A stretch of DNA of 64,000 nucleotides from Bacteroides faecichinchillae JCM 17102 (GCF_000614145.1 NZ_BAKK01000007.1:95801-159800); one strand, 5' to 3'; counted from the stretch's first letter, positions 54,476-63,501 are shown. Notes: generated by a model from the letters alone, not told the origin. Numbers and translations: made by a program.

Positions 54476-55513
54476 TTATATAAGGTGTATATTAAGTTCT
54501 TCACATTCTTTACGCATATCTTCGGGCCAAATGCTAGCCTGTATTTCTCCAATATGAGCTTTACGTAGGTAGAACATACACAAACGAGATTGTCCGATAC
54601 CGCCACCGATAGATAAAGGAAGAGTATCGCTCATCAATCGTTTGTGGAAATAGAGTTCTAATCGTTTTTCTTCATTTTCTTCTTTCAGCTGACGTTGCAA
54701 TGCTTCTTTATCCACACGAATCCCCATGGAAGATAATTCGATAGAACGCTGTAGAACCTCGTCCCAAAGTAAGAGATCACCATTAAGTCCGGGCAGATCA
54801 TTCAGTCCAGTAGAAGTATAGTCGTCATAATCGGGAGCACGTCCATCATGCTTCTTTCCATCGCTTAGTTTGCAACCGATGCCGATAATAAATACGGCTC
54901 CATATTTCTGGCAAATGGCATGTTCCCGACATTTAGGTTCTAAATTCGGATAAAGCTGGCGTAACTCTTCAGAATGTATAAAATGTAATTTTTGTGGTAA
55001 GCAAGGTTTGATTTGCGGATACATCTCATAAACCATGTATTCTGTACGAATCATAGCTGCATAGATGCGATTAACAATCTCTTTCAGGAAATCAATATTT
55101 CTATCTTCGTTGGTGATAACGCGTTCCCAATCCCATTGATCCACGTAAAGAGAGTGAAGGTTTCCTAATTCTTCGTCCGAACGAATTGCGTTCATGTCGG
55201 TATAGATACCGTATCCCGGCTCGATACGGTAATCTGCTAAAGTGAGCCTTTTCCATTTTGCCAATGAATGCACTACTTCAGCTTGGGCATCTCCAAGGTC
55301 CTTGATTGGGAATGAAACCGGACGTTCTATTCCGTTTAGGTCATCATTGATCCCCATACCTTTCAGTACAAAGAGGGGAGCTGTCACGCGTCTTAAGCGC
55401 AGCTCAGATGACAGGTTCAACTGGAAGAACTCTTTTATCTGTTTTATTCCTAACTCGGTCTGTTTTAGGTCGAGCAATGGTTTATAGTTCTTAGGTTTTA
55501 TCAAGTAACTCAT
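54476..55513 (-). CDS. asnA: Aspartate-ammonia ligase (AsnA type)
   Basis: A 345-aa ammonia-dependent asparagine synthetase with a class II aaRS-like fold. It starts MSYLIKPKNYKPLLDLKQTE at the ATG at 55513. A longer frame from 55573 adds 20 residues that run through the -7 box at 55539 and are not conserved. It shows ELRLRRVTAPLFV, DLNGIERPVSF, YVDQWDWERVI and SIGGGIGQSRLCM. It makes asparagine from aspartate, ATP and ammonia. Confidence 0.96.
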   Translation of the reverse strand: MSYLIKPKNYKPLLDLKQTELGIKQIKEFFQLNLSSELRLRRVTAPLFVLKGMGINDDLNGIERPVSFPIKDLGDAQAEVVHSLAKWKRLTLADYRIEPGYGIYTDMNAIRSDEELGNLHSLYVDQWDWERVITNEDRNIDFLKEIVNRIYAAMIRTEYMVYEMYPQIKPCLPQKLHFIHSEELRQLYPNLEPKCREHAICQKYGAVFIIGIGCKLSDGKKHDGRAPDYDDYTSTGLNDLPGLNGDLLLWDEVLQRSIELSSMGIRVDKEALQRQLKEENEEKRLELYFHKRLMSDTLPLSIGGGIGQSRLCMFYLRKAHIGEIQASIWPEDMRKECEELNIHLI

Positions 55514-55538
55514 AGGTTTTTTGGATGTTATTTGTCGG

Positions 55539-55546
55539 CAAAGATA
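55539..55546 (-). promoter_or_regulatory. -7 promoter element of asnA-ung
   Basis: TATCTTTG on the minus strand matches TAnnTTTG, 26 bp before the asnA ATG. It rules out the longer frame start. Confidence 0.5.
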
Positions 55547-55828
55547 GAAATAATATTGATATATGTATTGCATATTCTCTAAAATATTGTCTATTTGATA
55601 AAGTATTTACCATATATGTATTCAAAATAACAATATGATATATAAGATAAACTTATGATAAATGTAATAAATAGCATCTGATCATCGTTTTTTGGTTAAT
55701 AGTTTGTTGGGATAGTGAGATAAATTGTGAAAGATAGGAACATTTATAGGTTTTATTCCTATGTATTTGAGAAATAAAGGTATGCTGATAAAATGAAGAT
55801 TTTATTAGGAAGATGCGAAGATTTTTTA

Positions 55829-55836
55829 TACTTTTG
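55829..55836 (+). promoter_or_regulatory. -7 promoter element for the tRNA region
   Basis: TACTTTTG matches TAnnTTTG, upstream of the tRNA-like remnant and of tRNA-Arg. The stretch 55574-55828 before it is AT-rich, with no gene seen. Confidence 0.5.
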
Positions 55837-55853
55837 CCCTCGCATTTTGGGAA

Positions 55854-55925
55854 TGATCTAGTAGCTTAATGAATAGAGTGGCAGATTCCGATGCAAGGGA
55901 ATATTTTGAGTTGGGTTGTGAGAGT
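55854..55925 (+). pseudogene. Decayed tRNA-Arg-like sequence
   Basis: From 55861 the sequence GTAGCTTAATGAATAGAGTG and the next dozen bases align with the D-arm and anticodon loop of the real tRNA-Arg at 55980 (about 24 of 32 positions, including GATTCCG). The anticodon stem no longer pairs (GCAGA is not matched by TCTGC), and the T-arm lacks the TTCGAAT-type loop. It looks like an ancient tandem tRNA copy. Confidence 0.45.
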
Positions 55926-55979
55926 ACAATTTGTGAGTTCAAAATATAGATTAAGGTAACTAGTGTAAAAACGATATAG

Positions 55980-56050
55980 GCACCTGTAGTTCAATGGATA
56001 GAATACAAGATTCCGGTTCTTGAGATGAGGGTTCGATTCCTCCGGGTGTA
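55980..56050 (+). tRNA. tRNA-Arg (anticodon CCG), one base short in the T-stem region
   Basis: Acceptor GCACCTG pairs with CGGGTGT, the D-stem GTTC with GAAT and the anticodon stem CAAGA with TCTTG around loop TTCCGGT. The anticodon is therefore CCG, reading CGG (Arg). The T-arm reads GAGGG-TTCGATT-CCTCC where CCTTC plus the acceptor C would be needed, so the gene is 71 nt instead of 72. The CCA end is not encoded. A single T missing after 56040 would explain it. Confidence 0.85.
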
Positions 56051-56055
56051 CAACG

Positions 56056-56090
56056 CAAAAGCTAACTTGTAAAAGTTGGCTTTTGTTGTT
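56056..56090 (+). terminator. Terminator after tRNA-Arg
   Basis: A 13-bp stem (56056-56068 with 56073-56085, one G-U pair), followed by TTGTT, directly follows the tRNA. Confidence 0.75.
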
Positions 56091-56228
56091 TATACACGTG
56101 TTGTTATATAACTTTGCTTTTGCTGTTAAAAGTGATTTTATTATATTACAGAGACGATTAATTGGATGATCTGTTTTGTATCAGCAGCATAGAATAACGT
56201 TTCTATAGATTTATATTACTTACAAGAA

Positions 56229-59081
56229 TTAACTTCTTGACACTTGTAATCCTTCCTTTGATAATGACATTTCTACAAAACGTGCACGTGGGTTAGGAGC
56301 TTGTTCAGTTAGTATTCGCCGGATCTTACCAGCTGCTTCTGGATTTTTGGCTACCATATATAGGTATCCACCACCTCCTGCACCAGGTAGTTTACAGCCT
56401 AATGTATAATCTTGGATCTGATCTATAATAGCTTTCACTGCAGGAGGATTGGTACCACTGTCCAAGGCTTGGTTTTGTATCCAAGTCTTGTTGATTAAAT
56501 GCCCGAAGTTGTTGAAGTCTCCCCGTAAAATAGCTTCACTCATATCCAGTGCATGTGCTTTCATTTCTGCAAGTAATCCAAGATGTATGCCTGAATTCAG
56601 AAACATAGAGCTGACTATCTCTGAGAGAATACCTTTAGCTGTACGAGTGATTCCTGTGTAATAGAGTAAGTGACAGTTTCGGTAGTCGGGCTGAACGAAA
56701 AGTTGGTCGGGGAGCCAGCGTATTAATGGAGTTTGTTCAAATCCAGTTTCCGATTGAAGTAATTTTACTCCAGGAAAGACTCCTCCGTATTGATCTTGCC
56801 ATCCGCCTCCTGTGGTTAATAATTGTTCTAATACTAACGTATAATTGCAAATGTCATTCTTGTCCCATGCCAATCCGCAGAAGTCATTGATAGCTCCAAG
56901 TACGGTAGAGGCTAGAATGGAACTAGTTCCTAGACCTGATCCCGCCGGTATAGCGGCTAATAAAGTAATTTCAAGTCCTGAACCAAAAGATTTTAGTTGA
57001 TCTTCTAAAGAAACATAAGACTCTACTGAGAATATCGGTGCGAAACCGGCTAATGTAAGTGCTGCTTTGGGGATAGAAAAAGGAGAACCTACTTTCTTGT
57101 AATCCTGTAATTCTTCATAGTTTCTGATAATTTCCATAGCTCCCATGTCAATGGAACGAAGAACAATATGAAAATCTTTGCTTGGTTTGATATATACTTG
57201 TAACGGTGGTTGTCCGTTCAACTCAATGGAAAAATTGACTACATTTCCTCCTGAATAAAGAGAGTAGGGAGGAGTATCTGTCCATCCACCTGCAATGTCA
57301 ATTCTTACCGGGCTACGCCCCCATACAATTTGATCGGAATACACATTGAGTTTCGGTTGATTCTTTCGCTCTGCAACTGCTCCTAACAGGCTGTCCCGAA
57401 GAAGTTGGAAAGCAGCTTGTTCTTCTTTCTTATAATTGTTGTCATTATGCAGTTTCATGATACGTGCCCGTAGCATTCGGTTATGGATGCGTATCATTGG
57501 TGCTGTTGTTCCTTTCAAAATGTCGGGAGTTGGCAGATTCTGGTTTACAAACTCTGTGGCAGCATCTTGTAAATCCAGTTGGTAGAAGATACTTTTCTCA
57601 TAGTTGGCAACCAGCTCTTGCCAGTTGTTTCGTCGGTAAGCAGTACGTTGTGCATAAAGGCGCTTTAAATTTGCTTTTGCTGATATTTCGTCAGCGGATA
57701 GTTTTTCTGCTTTCATCCAAAGCCTTTTCCCCTCTTCAAGTTGAGGTTCGGAGATCATCCAACGTACTAATATGCCGAGTTCTTCTATTGAATCTGTAAC
57801 AGGAAAGATGGAGGCGGCCTGTAGATCATCTTTACGTCCTTTCAGGTAATCTAAAGATAATCCTCTTTCTTTCATCCATTGCGGGAAAGACTTACCGAGA
57901 AATATAGTTGTTTCGCAGGCAAGTGATCCTTTAAAGACATCATCCAGTCCGTAAGGTCTTGCCACGAAGTCACTCTCTTCTAATGGAACAATATCGATGC
58001 AGACTCCATTTGGTAGACTGATATTCCAATGATTCTCAGGGATGCCGGTGATAATTTGACAGGAACCAATCTTCCATCCTTCTCCTACATGGCTATTTTC
58101 TATCCATAAATTCGCATTATCAACCGACAAGGATATTTGTGTGATAGAGTTTTGTATGAAGATGGCCGGATTGGGTTTCACTTTCCGGTGCATAATCTGT
58201 CTTTGGTCGCGTACTTTATCTTGTATGGTTAGAGTCGAAGAAATTAGCTCCCGACTTGTTCCATAATGATAAAATTCTCCACCAGGGAGAGGAAGTATAG
58301 TTACTGAGAGTTCATTTATCTCTTTATCTGCGATTTTAGGGTGTTCCCCTAAAGCTAATCCATAATCCGAATATAAATCGTAATAATTGATTTCTTTTGT
58401 TCCTTCTTTAAAGGAACGTTTCATTAATAATTCTATGGCTCGGTCACTCAATATCCATATGCCGATATCCATTAGAAAAAGATGTGATTTGGATAAGTTC
58501 TCTAATTCTACCAATGAAGGTTTTTGTAACATGAAATCGAGCACTTCCGGATTTTTTCGATTGGACACAAATACACCATGGTGGGTTGCTAAAGAAGGAT
58601 TTACCCATAGACCATAGCATACGACATCTACATTAGGAATCTTTTGCAAAGGTTTCTCCGAACGGATGTATACATCTCCACTTGCAATCAGAGTATTCAG
58701 ACCACCCGGTGTCTGTTGCATGATTTTCTCATAAAGAGGAAGTTGTAATGAAAGCAGGTTTTGGCTAAGCTTCTGACCTCGTTCCCAACTAAAAACCGGT
58801 ATTGGAGTTAATATCTTTCCGGAAGGTGCATATCCGGGTAGACGACGACTTTGTCCTCCCGCATGGAGTAATATTCTTTTCTCTTTTCTTATCCACTGGC
58901 TAAAAGATTCTTGCGGAGCAAATTCCTGATGACAGGCTTGTAATAGCCAACTAGTTCCACCGCCCGAACCTAATTTACTTCCTATCGGATCCGATGTACA
59001 AAACCAATCTGTGTGATCAACATTTTCCAGTTCATGAAAACAATTGATTAAGTTCGGAGGTAAGGATAGTAACTTTTGCAT
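56229..59081 (-). CDS. fkp: Bifunctional L-fucokinase/GDP-L-fucose pyrophosphorylase
   Basis: A 950-aa enzyme that converts free L-fucose to GDP-fucose in two steps, feeding capsule and surface glycoprotein fucosylation. The N-terminal half is the pyrophosphorylase (GSGGGTSWLL, KRILLHAGGQSRRLPGYAPSGK with the nucleotide-binding loop). The C-terminal part (about 575-950) is a GHMP-type kinase with SPVRIDIAGGWTDTPPYS, IPAGSGLGTSSILAS and a late LPGAGGGGYLYMV loop. The length matches known Fkp. A -7 box lies at 59126. Confidence 0.97.
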   Translation of the reverse strand: MQKLLSLPPNLINCFHELENVDHTDWFCTSDPIGSKLGSGGGTSWLLQACHQEFAPQESFSQWIRKEKRILLHAGGQSRRLPGYAPSGKILTPIPVFSWERGQKLSQNLLSLQLPLYEKIMQQTPGGLNTLIASGDVYIRSEKPLQKIPNVDVVCYGLWVNPSLATHHGVFVSNRKNPEVLDFMLQKPSLVELENLSKSHLFLMDIGIWILSDRAIELLMKRSFKEGTKEINYYDLYSDYGLALGEHPKIADKEINELSVTILPLPGGEFYHYGTSRELISSTLTIQDKVRDQRQIMHRKVKPNPAIFIQNSITQISLSVDNANLWIENSHVGEGWKIGSCQIITGIPENHWNISLPNGVCIDIVPLEESDFVARPYGLDDVFKGSLACETTIFLGKSFPQWMKERGLSLDYLKGRKDDLQAASIFPVTDSIEELGILVRWMISEPQLEEGKRLWMKAEKLSADEISAKANLKRLYAQRTAYRRNNWQELVANYEKSIFYQLDLQDAATEFVNQNLPTPDILKGTTAPMIRIHNRMLRARIMKLHNDNNYKKEEQAAFQLLRDSLLGAVAERKNQPKLNVYSDQIVWGRSPVRIDIAGGWTDTPPYSLYSGGNVVNFSIELNGQPPLQVYIKPSKDFHIVLRSIDMGAMEIIRNYEELQDYKKVGSPFSIPKAALTLAGFAPIFSVESYVSLEDQLKSFGSGLEITLLAAIPAGSGLGTSSILASTVLGAINDFCGLAWDKNDICNYTLVLEQLLTTGGGWQDQYGGVFPGVKLLQSETGFEQTPLIRWLPDQLFVQPDYRNCHLLYYTGITRTAKGILSEIVSSMFLNSGIHLGLLAEMKAHALDMSEAILRGDFNNFGHLINKTWIQNQALDSGTNPPAVKAIIDQIQDYTLGCKLPGAGGGGYLYMVAKNPEAAGKIRRILTEQAPNPRARFVEMSLSKEGLQVSRS

Positions 59082-59125
59082 AGTAATAATTAGTTTGAAT
59101 AAAATCGTTATAAATTAAACTTAGA

Positions 59126-59133
59126 CAAAAATA
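59126..59133 (-). promoter_or_regulatory. -7 promoter element of fkp
   Basis: TATTTTTG on the minus strand matches TAnnTTTG, 45 bp before the fkp ATG. Confidence 0.5.
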
Positions 59134-59278
59134 GCATTAATATTTTTGCTTTCCGATTTTTATTCTGTTTTTATAGGCTAATTCATGTGTTGCAAGTGTA
59201 TCCTTTATCGTCAATATAGTGAATTGTAAATACACAAAGAATAAGAAAATAATCATCAAATAGCTTTTTGAAAGCTTA

Positions 59279-59980
59279 TTATCCAATTTTGCTTATTTTC
59301 TTTAATCTTTCTTCATCTATAATCTTGATTTTCCTTCCATCGATGGTGATCAAGCGTTCCGTCGCGAATTGAGAAAGGGTACGGATAGCATTTGATGTGG
59401 TCATATTGGATAGACTTGCAAGATCTTCGCGTGAAAGATAGATACTTAAAGTAGAACCATCCTCTTCCAAACCATAATTCTCTCTCAGGAAGAGTAAAGA
59501 TTCTGCGAGTCGTCCGCGAATATGTTTTTGAGTAAGATTGACCGTACGTTCATCGGCAATACCTAAATCAATAGAAAGTTGGCGGATAAAGAACATTGCC
59601 AGATCATTATTCTGGGAAATTAAAATAGTAATAGCATTCATGGGAATCAGACAAACTATCGAAGGCTCAAAAGCGGCAGCGGCAGTAACGAAATCTTCTT
59701 TGGCGAAATAAGCGCGGTAAGCAAAGTATTCTCTCGGTTTGATCATACGAATAATCTGACTTCTACCTCCTACGCCGTTTATAAAGATTTTGACTTTACC
59801 TTTGATGAGACACATCAAATGGGTGGGTGTTTCTCCTTCGCAATAGATGGTTTCGTTTTTTTTGTAGGTCTGTATTGTGTAATTGTTCATCAGAAACTCC
59901 TTCTGCTCATTGTTCAAAGGAGCTATCAAATCGGACAAAGGCTCCGAAATATTGATATCTGATATGTTTATTTTTACCAT
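59279..59980 (-). CDS. Crp/Fnr family transcriptional regulator
   Basis: A 233-aa regulator. Residues about 25-145 form the cyclic-nucleotide-binding-type beta-barrel (TIYCEGETPTHLMCLIKGKVKIF). Residues about 160-228 form the winged helix with LSREDLASLSNMTTSNAIRTL as the recognition region. No Fe-S cysteine cluster is visible, so it is not a classical Fnr. A TGTG-N8-CACA site just upstream overlaps its -7 box and may allow autoregulation. Confidence 0.87.
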   Translation of the reverse strand: MVKINISDINISEPLSDLIAPLNNEQKEFLMNNYTIQTYKKNETIYCEGETPTHLMCLIKGKVKIFINGVGGRSQIIRMIKPREYFAYRAYFAKEDFVTAAAAFEPSIVCLIPMNAITILISQNNDLAMFFIRQLSIDLGIADERTVNLTQKHIRGRLAESLLFLRENYGLEEDGSTLSIYLSREDLASLSNMTTSNAIRTLSQFATERLITIDGRKIKIIDEERLKKISKIG

Positions 59981-59994
59981 TGGTGCTACAAAAC

Positions 59995-60010
59995 TGTGTT
60001 ATACAGCACA
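59995..60010. promoter_or_regulatory. Crp-like operator upstream of the regulator gene
   Basis: TGTGTTATACAGCACA has TGTG and CACA half-sites separated by 8 bp, the spacing of Crp/Fnr sites. It touches the -7 box (60009-60016), so binding would be expected to block transcription. Confidence 0.45.
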
Positions 60011-60016
60011 AAAGTA
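60009..60016 (-). promoter_or_regulatory. -7 promoter element of the Crp/Fnr-family gene
   Basis: TACTTTTG on the minus strand matches TAnnTTTG, 28 bp before the ATG. Confidence 0.5.
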
Positions 60017-60045
60017 GAAAGAAAAAATGAAAAAATGAAACGAAT

Positions 60046-60088
60046 CTATAAAAAGATTGCACAAAAGAGGCCTCTTTCGTGCAATCTT
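60046..60088 (-). terminator. Terminator of glnN
   Basis: An 18-bp dyad with almost no loop (60053-60070 with 60071-60088, one mismatch) is followed on the minus strand by a T tract (TTTTTATAG). It lies 20 bp after the glnN stop. Confidence 0.85.
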
Positions 60089-60108
60089 ATTTTTCTCATT
60101 CTTGTTTA

Positions 60109-62298
60109 TTATTTAGTGAATAAGAGCTCTCTGTATTTAGGTAATGGCCATATTTCATCATCCACTTCCATTTCCAGATGGTCGATGTGATCACGTATTT
60201 TGTCAAGATACGGGCGTACATTTTCTTCGTATTCAAATGCCTTTTCTTTGTAGTGCTCTTTATGATTGGCCACTTTTCTTGCTTCGGTCATATCATGCAC
60301 TAACATTTTGATAGAAGTGACACGATGAGATATTTCGCGAATCAGTTCTTTACGGTCAGCACTTAATACTTCAAATTCTTCTGGAGAGAAGATTTCTTTC
60401 AATCCTCGTAAATTCTCGAGCAAACGATTTTGATAAGCTACAGCTGTCGGGACAATGTGATTGATGGCAAGGTCACCCAATACACGACTTTCGATCTGCA
60501 CCTTCATTGTATATTTTTCCAGTTCCACTTCCAGACGGCAGTTCAATTCTGTTTCATTGAAGATGCGTTCACCGATAAGAACAGCTTTTGACTGGTTATC
60601 GACGTAGTGCATCAGAGCTTGTGGCACGTGGCAAATATTGGTTAGTCCACGACGGGCAGCTTCTTGTTTCCATTCTTCCGAATAACCATCACCTTCAAAA
60701 CGGATCGGTTCGGAAGCAATAATTGTTTCTTTCAGCAGGCGGAAGATCGCTTCGTCTTTACCTACCCCTTCTTCCATCAGTTTTTCTACCGATGCGCGGA
60801 ATTCGTTCAGTTGATTTGCCATAGCTGCGTTGATGGTGATCATGGCAGCAGCACAATTTGAAGAAGAACCGGCAGCACGAAACTCGAAACGATTGCCGGT
60901 AAAAGCGAAAGGAGAAGTACGGTTACGGTCTGTTGTATCGAGTAGGATTTCAGGAATACGTCCAATACCGAGTTTCAATGTTGTTTTCTCTTCCGGAGTC
61001 ATTTTTTCGTTTCCTACTTGGCGGACAATTTCGTCTAATGTAGCCGATAGTTGCTTTCCCAAAAAGCAGGAAAGGATGGCAGGAGGAGCTTCGTTGGCTC
61101 CTAGTCGGTAGCTATTGCTGGCACTCATGATAGAAGCCCGCAGTAAATCCTGATTTTTATATACCATCATCAATGCATTGACCAAGAAGGTGAGGAATAA
61201 CATATTACCTTTCGGGTTCTTGCCCGGAGCAAACAAGTTGATACCGGTGTCGGTACAAAGTGACCAGTTATTGTGTTTGCCGGAACCATTTACACCACTG
61301 TATGGCTTTTCGTGTAACAGTACATTAAAATGATGTTTGCGCGCGATACGTTTCATCAGGTCCATAACGAGCTGATTGTGGTCATTTGCCAGGTTACAGT
61401 TTTCGAAGATAGGAGCCAGTTCAAATTGATTGGGAGCCACTTCGTTGTGCCGGGTTTTGGCAGGTATTCCCAGTTTATGACATTCTATTTCCAGCTCCTT
61501 CATAAAAGCGGTGACACGTGGAGGGATTGAACCGAAATAATGGTCTTCCAATTGTTGGTCTTTGGCAGATGAATGTCCCATTAATGTTCTTCCTGTCAGG
61601 CAGAGATCAGGGCGTGCATTATATAAAGAAGAATCTACAAGGAAATATTCCTGTTCCCAACCAAGATTTGTATATACGCGTGTTACATTCTTATCGAATA
61701 ATTGACAGACTTCAGTAGCAGCTTTATCTACAGCTGCAAGAGCTTTCAGTAAAGGAGTTTTGTAGTCGAGTGCTTCACCGGTATAGGAAATAAAGATAGT
61801 TGGGATACAAAGAGTTGTATCTACGACGAATGCGGGAGACGAAACATCCCATGCTGTATATCCGCGAGCTTCGAAAGTATTACGGATACCACCGTTAGGG
61901 AAAGAAGAGGCATCCGGTTCTTGCTGTATAAGAAGCTTTCCGGAAAAACGTTCGATTACTCCACCTTCTTCACTGAACTCAATGAAGCCATCATGCTTTT
62001 CGGCCGTCCCGTCTGTCAGAGGTTGGAACCAGTGTGTGTAGTGAGTCACATTAAGTGATTTAGCCCAACTCTTCATACCATTGGCAACCAAGTCTGCTAC
62101 ATCCCGACTGATGGGTGTACCTTTTTCAATGGCATCGATTACAGCCCTGTAAGCTTCTTTCGGAAGATACTCCTGCATCTTTTTGCGATCGAACACATGG
62201 CTACCATAATAATCTGAGAGTTTGTTGGAAGGGGCAGTTACTTCCAGAGCTTTCCGATTGGAAAGTTGTTGCAAAGCGAAAAATCTCAATTTGGACAT
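60109..62298 (-). CDS. glnN: Type III glutamine synthetase (GSIII)
   Basis: About 729 aa, the large GSIII form typical of Bacteroides and cyanobacteria. It makes glutamine from glutamate, ammonia and ATP. Visible landmarks are FSGKLL, NGGIRNTFEARGYTAWD, LGWEQEYFLVD, KHNEVAPNQFELAP-like RHNEVAPNQFELAPIFE, NGSGKHNNWSL and GNRFEFRAAGSSSN. The start is taken at the ATG at 62298 (MSKLRFFALQQLSNRK); an upstream extension runs into the -7 box at 62329. Ends at a strong hairpin terminator. Confidence 0.96.
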   Translation of the reverse strand: MSKLRFFALQQLSNRKALEVTAPSNKLSDYYGSHVFDRKKMQEYLPKEAYRAVIDAIEKGTPISRDVADLVANGMKSWAKSLNVTHYTHWFQPLTDGTAEKHDGFIEFSEEGGVIERFSGKLLIQQEPDASSFPNGGIRNTFEARGYTAWDVSSPAFVVDTTLCIPTIFISYTGEALDYKTPLLKALAAVDKAATEVCQLFDKNVTRVYTNLGWEQEYFLVDSSLYNARPDLCLTGRTLMGHSSAKDQQLEDHYFGSIPPRVTAFMKELEIECHKLGIPAKTRHNEVAPNQFELAPIFENCNLANDHNQLVMDLMKRIARKHHFNVLLHEKPYSGVNGSGKHNNWSLCTDTGINLFAPGKNPKGNMLFLTFLVNALMMVYKNQDLLRASIMSASNSYRLGANEAPPAILSCFLGKQLSATLDEIVRQVGNEKMTPEEKTTLKLGIGRIPEILLDTTDRNRTSPFAFTGNRFEFRAAGSSSNCAAAMITINAAMANQLNEFRASVEKLMEEGVGKDEAIFRLLKETIIASEPIRFEGDGYSEEWKQEAARRGLTNICHVPQALMHYVDNQSKAVLIGERIFNETELNCRLEVELEKYTMKVQIESRVLGDLAINHIVPTAVAYQNRLLENLRGLKEIFSPEEFEVLSADRKELIREISHRVTSIKMLVHDMTEARKVANHKEHYKEKAFEYEENVRPYLDKIRDHIDHLEMEVDDEIWPLPKYRELLFTK

Positions 62299-62328
62299 AA
62301 ATAGTCTGATTTTTATCGGTTGATGGTG

Positions 62329-62336
62329 CAAAATTA
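62329..62336 (-). promoter_or_regulatory. -7 promoter element of glnN
   Basis: TAATTTTG on the minus strand matches TAnnTTTG, 30 bp before the glnN ATG. Confidence 0.5.
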
Positions 62337-62443
62337 TATGTTTTTTCTGAAAGTACCCCTATTTTTTAGGGGGTAATTTGAAAAATAGTTTGTTTTTTGA
62401 GGGGACTCCCCCCTTCGTATGCAAATGGAGAGACATATTTATT

Positions 62444-62451
62444 TAAATTTG
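62444..62451 (+). promoter_or_regulatory. -7 promoter element of the integrase gene
   Basis: TAAATTTG matches TAnnTTTG, 59 bp before the integrase ATG. Confidence 0.45.
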
Positions 62452-62510
62452 TCCGTTTACAATAAAAAGTTACCTAATATACCCCATGTAGTTATAAACC
62501 AATAAAGAAT

Positions 62511-63470
62511 TTGATGATGGAAAATAATAGATTTACCACTTGTGCGAGTAATTATATTGCTTCTTTAAGGAAAGAAGGTCGATACTCTACAGCACACGTA
62601 TACACAAACGCTATCCGTTCTTTTACTCAGTTTTGTGGAACGCCGTCCGTTGCGTTTTCTCAGATAAATCGCGAGAATCTGAAACGATATAGCAATTACC
62701 TCATAGCCCGTAAATTGAAACTTAATACAATATCTACTTATATGCGTATGCTGCGATGTATTTACAATCAGGGAGTCGATGCAGGTCAGGCACCTTACAT
62801 CTATCGTTTATTTCATGATGTCTTTACAGGAGTGGAGACTCGACAAAAGAAAGCACTTCCCGTACGCGAACTTCATACCTTATTATATAAAGATCCTCAA
62901 TCCGACTCTCTCCGTCGTACTCAGGCTATTGCCAGCCTATTGTTTCAATTTTGTGGTATGCCTTTTAGCGATCTTGTTCATTTGGAGAAAACGAACCTGA
63001 AACAGGGCATCCTTAAATATAACCGTATGAAAACAGGCACTCCTATGTGTCTTGAGATTTTGGATACTGCAATGGAGGCTATTTTTCAGCTTCGCAATAC
63101 ACAACATACTCATCATTCTGATTATCCAGATTATCTATTTCATGTGTTGAGTGGAAATTATAAAAGAAATGAGGAAAATGCTTATAAAGAATATCAATCA
63201 GCTTTGCGTCGTTTCAATAATCAACTGAAGAGTTTAGCCAGACGATTATGTGTTCGCTCTTCCGTAACTTCATATACTTTTCGGCATTCTTGGGCTACTA
63301 CTGCCAAATATCGGGGGACTTCTATTGAAATGATCAGTGAGTCGTTAGGTCATAGGTCGATCAAGACTACTCAGATCTACTTAAAAGGTTTCGATTTAGC
63401 AGAAAGGACTAAAGTAAATCGTATGAATTATTCTTACGTAAAGAATTGTATAGAGATGAATATAATATAG
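62511..63470 (+). CDS. Tyrosine-type site-specific recombinase of a capsule locus
   Basis: A 319-aa recombinase. Residues about 8-95 are the SAM-like DNA-binding domain. The catalytic domain (about 115-310) ends with SYTFRHSWAT (Arg II region), LGHRSIKTTQIYLKGF (His and nucleophile Tyr). The segment FQFCGMPFSDL stands where many relatives have an Arg before GM, so the first catalytic Arg is not obvious. It lies 32 bp before a 30-bp inverted repeat whose internal 7-bp arms suit a tyrosine recombinase, so inversion of the promoter is the likely job. Confidence 0.88.
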   Translation: MMMENNRFTTCASNYIASLRKEGRYSTAHVYTNAIRSFTQFCGTPSVAFSQINRENLKRYSNYLIARKLKLNTISTYMRMLRCIYNQGVDAGQAPYIYRLFHDVFTGVETRQKKALPVRELHTLLYKDPQSDSLRRTQAIASLLFQFCGMPFSDLVHLEKTNLKQGILKYNRMKTGTPMCLEILDTAMEAIFQLRNTQHTHHSDYPDYLFHVLSGNYKRNEENAYKEYQSALRRFNNQLKSLARRLCVRSSVTSYTFRHSWATTAKYRGTSIEMISESLGHRSIKTTQIYLKGFDLAERTKVNRMNYSYVKNCIEMNII

Positions 63471-63501
63471 ATAAATGATTGAATAATAATGTTGTATGTC
63501 G

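Noticed and set aside
60053..60088. Operator-like palindrome downstream of glnN
   Set aside because: The near-perfect dyad is followed by a T tract just after the stop codon, so it is better explained as a terminator.
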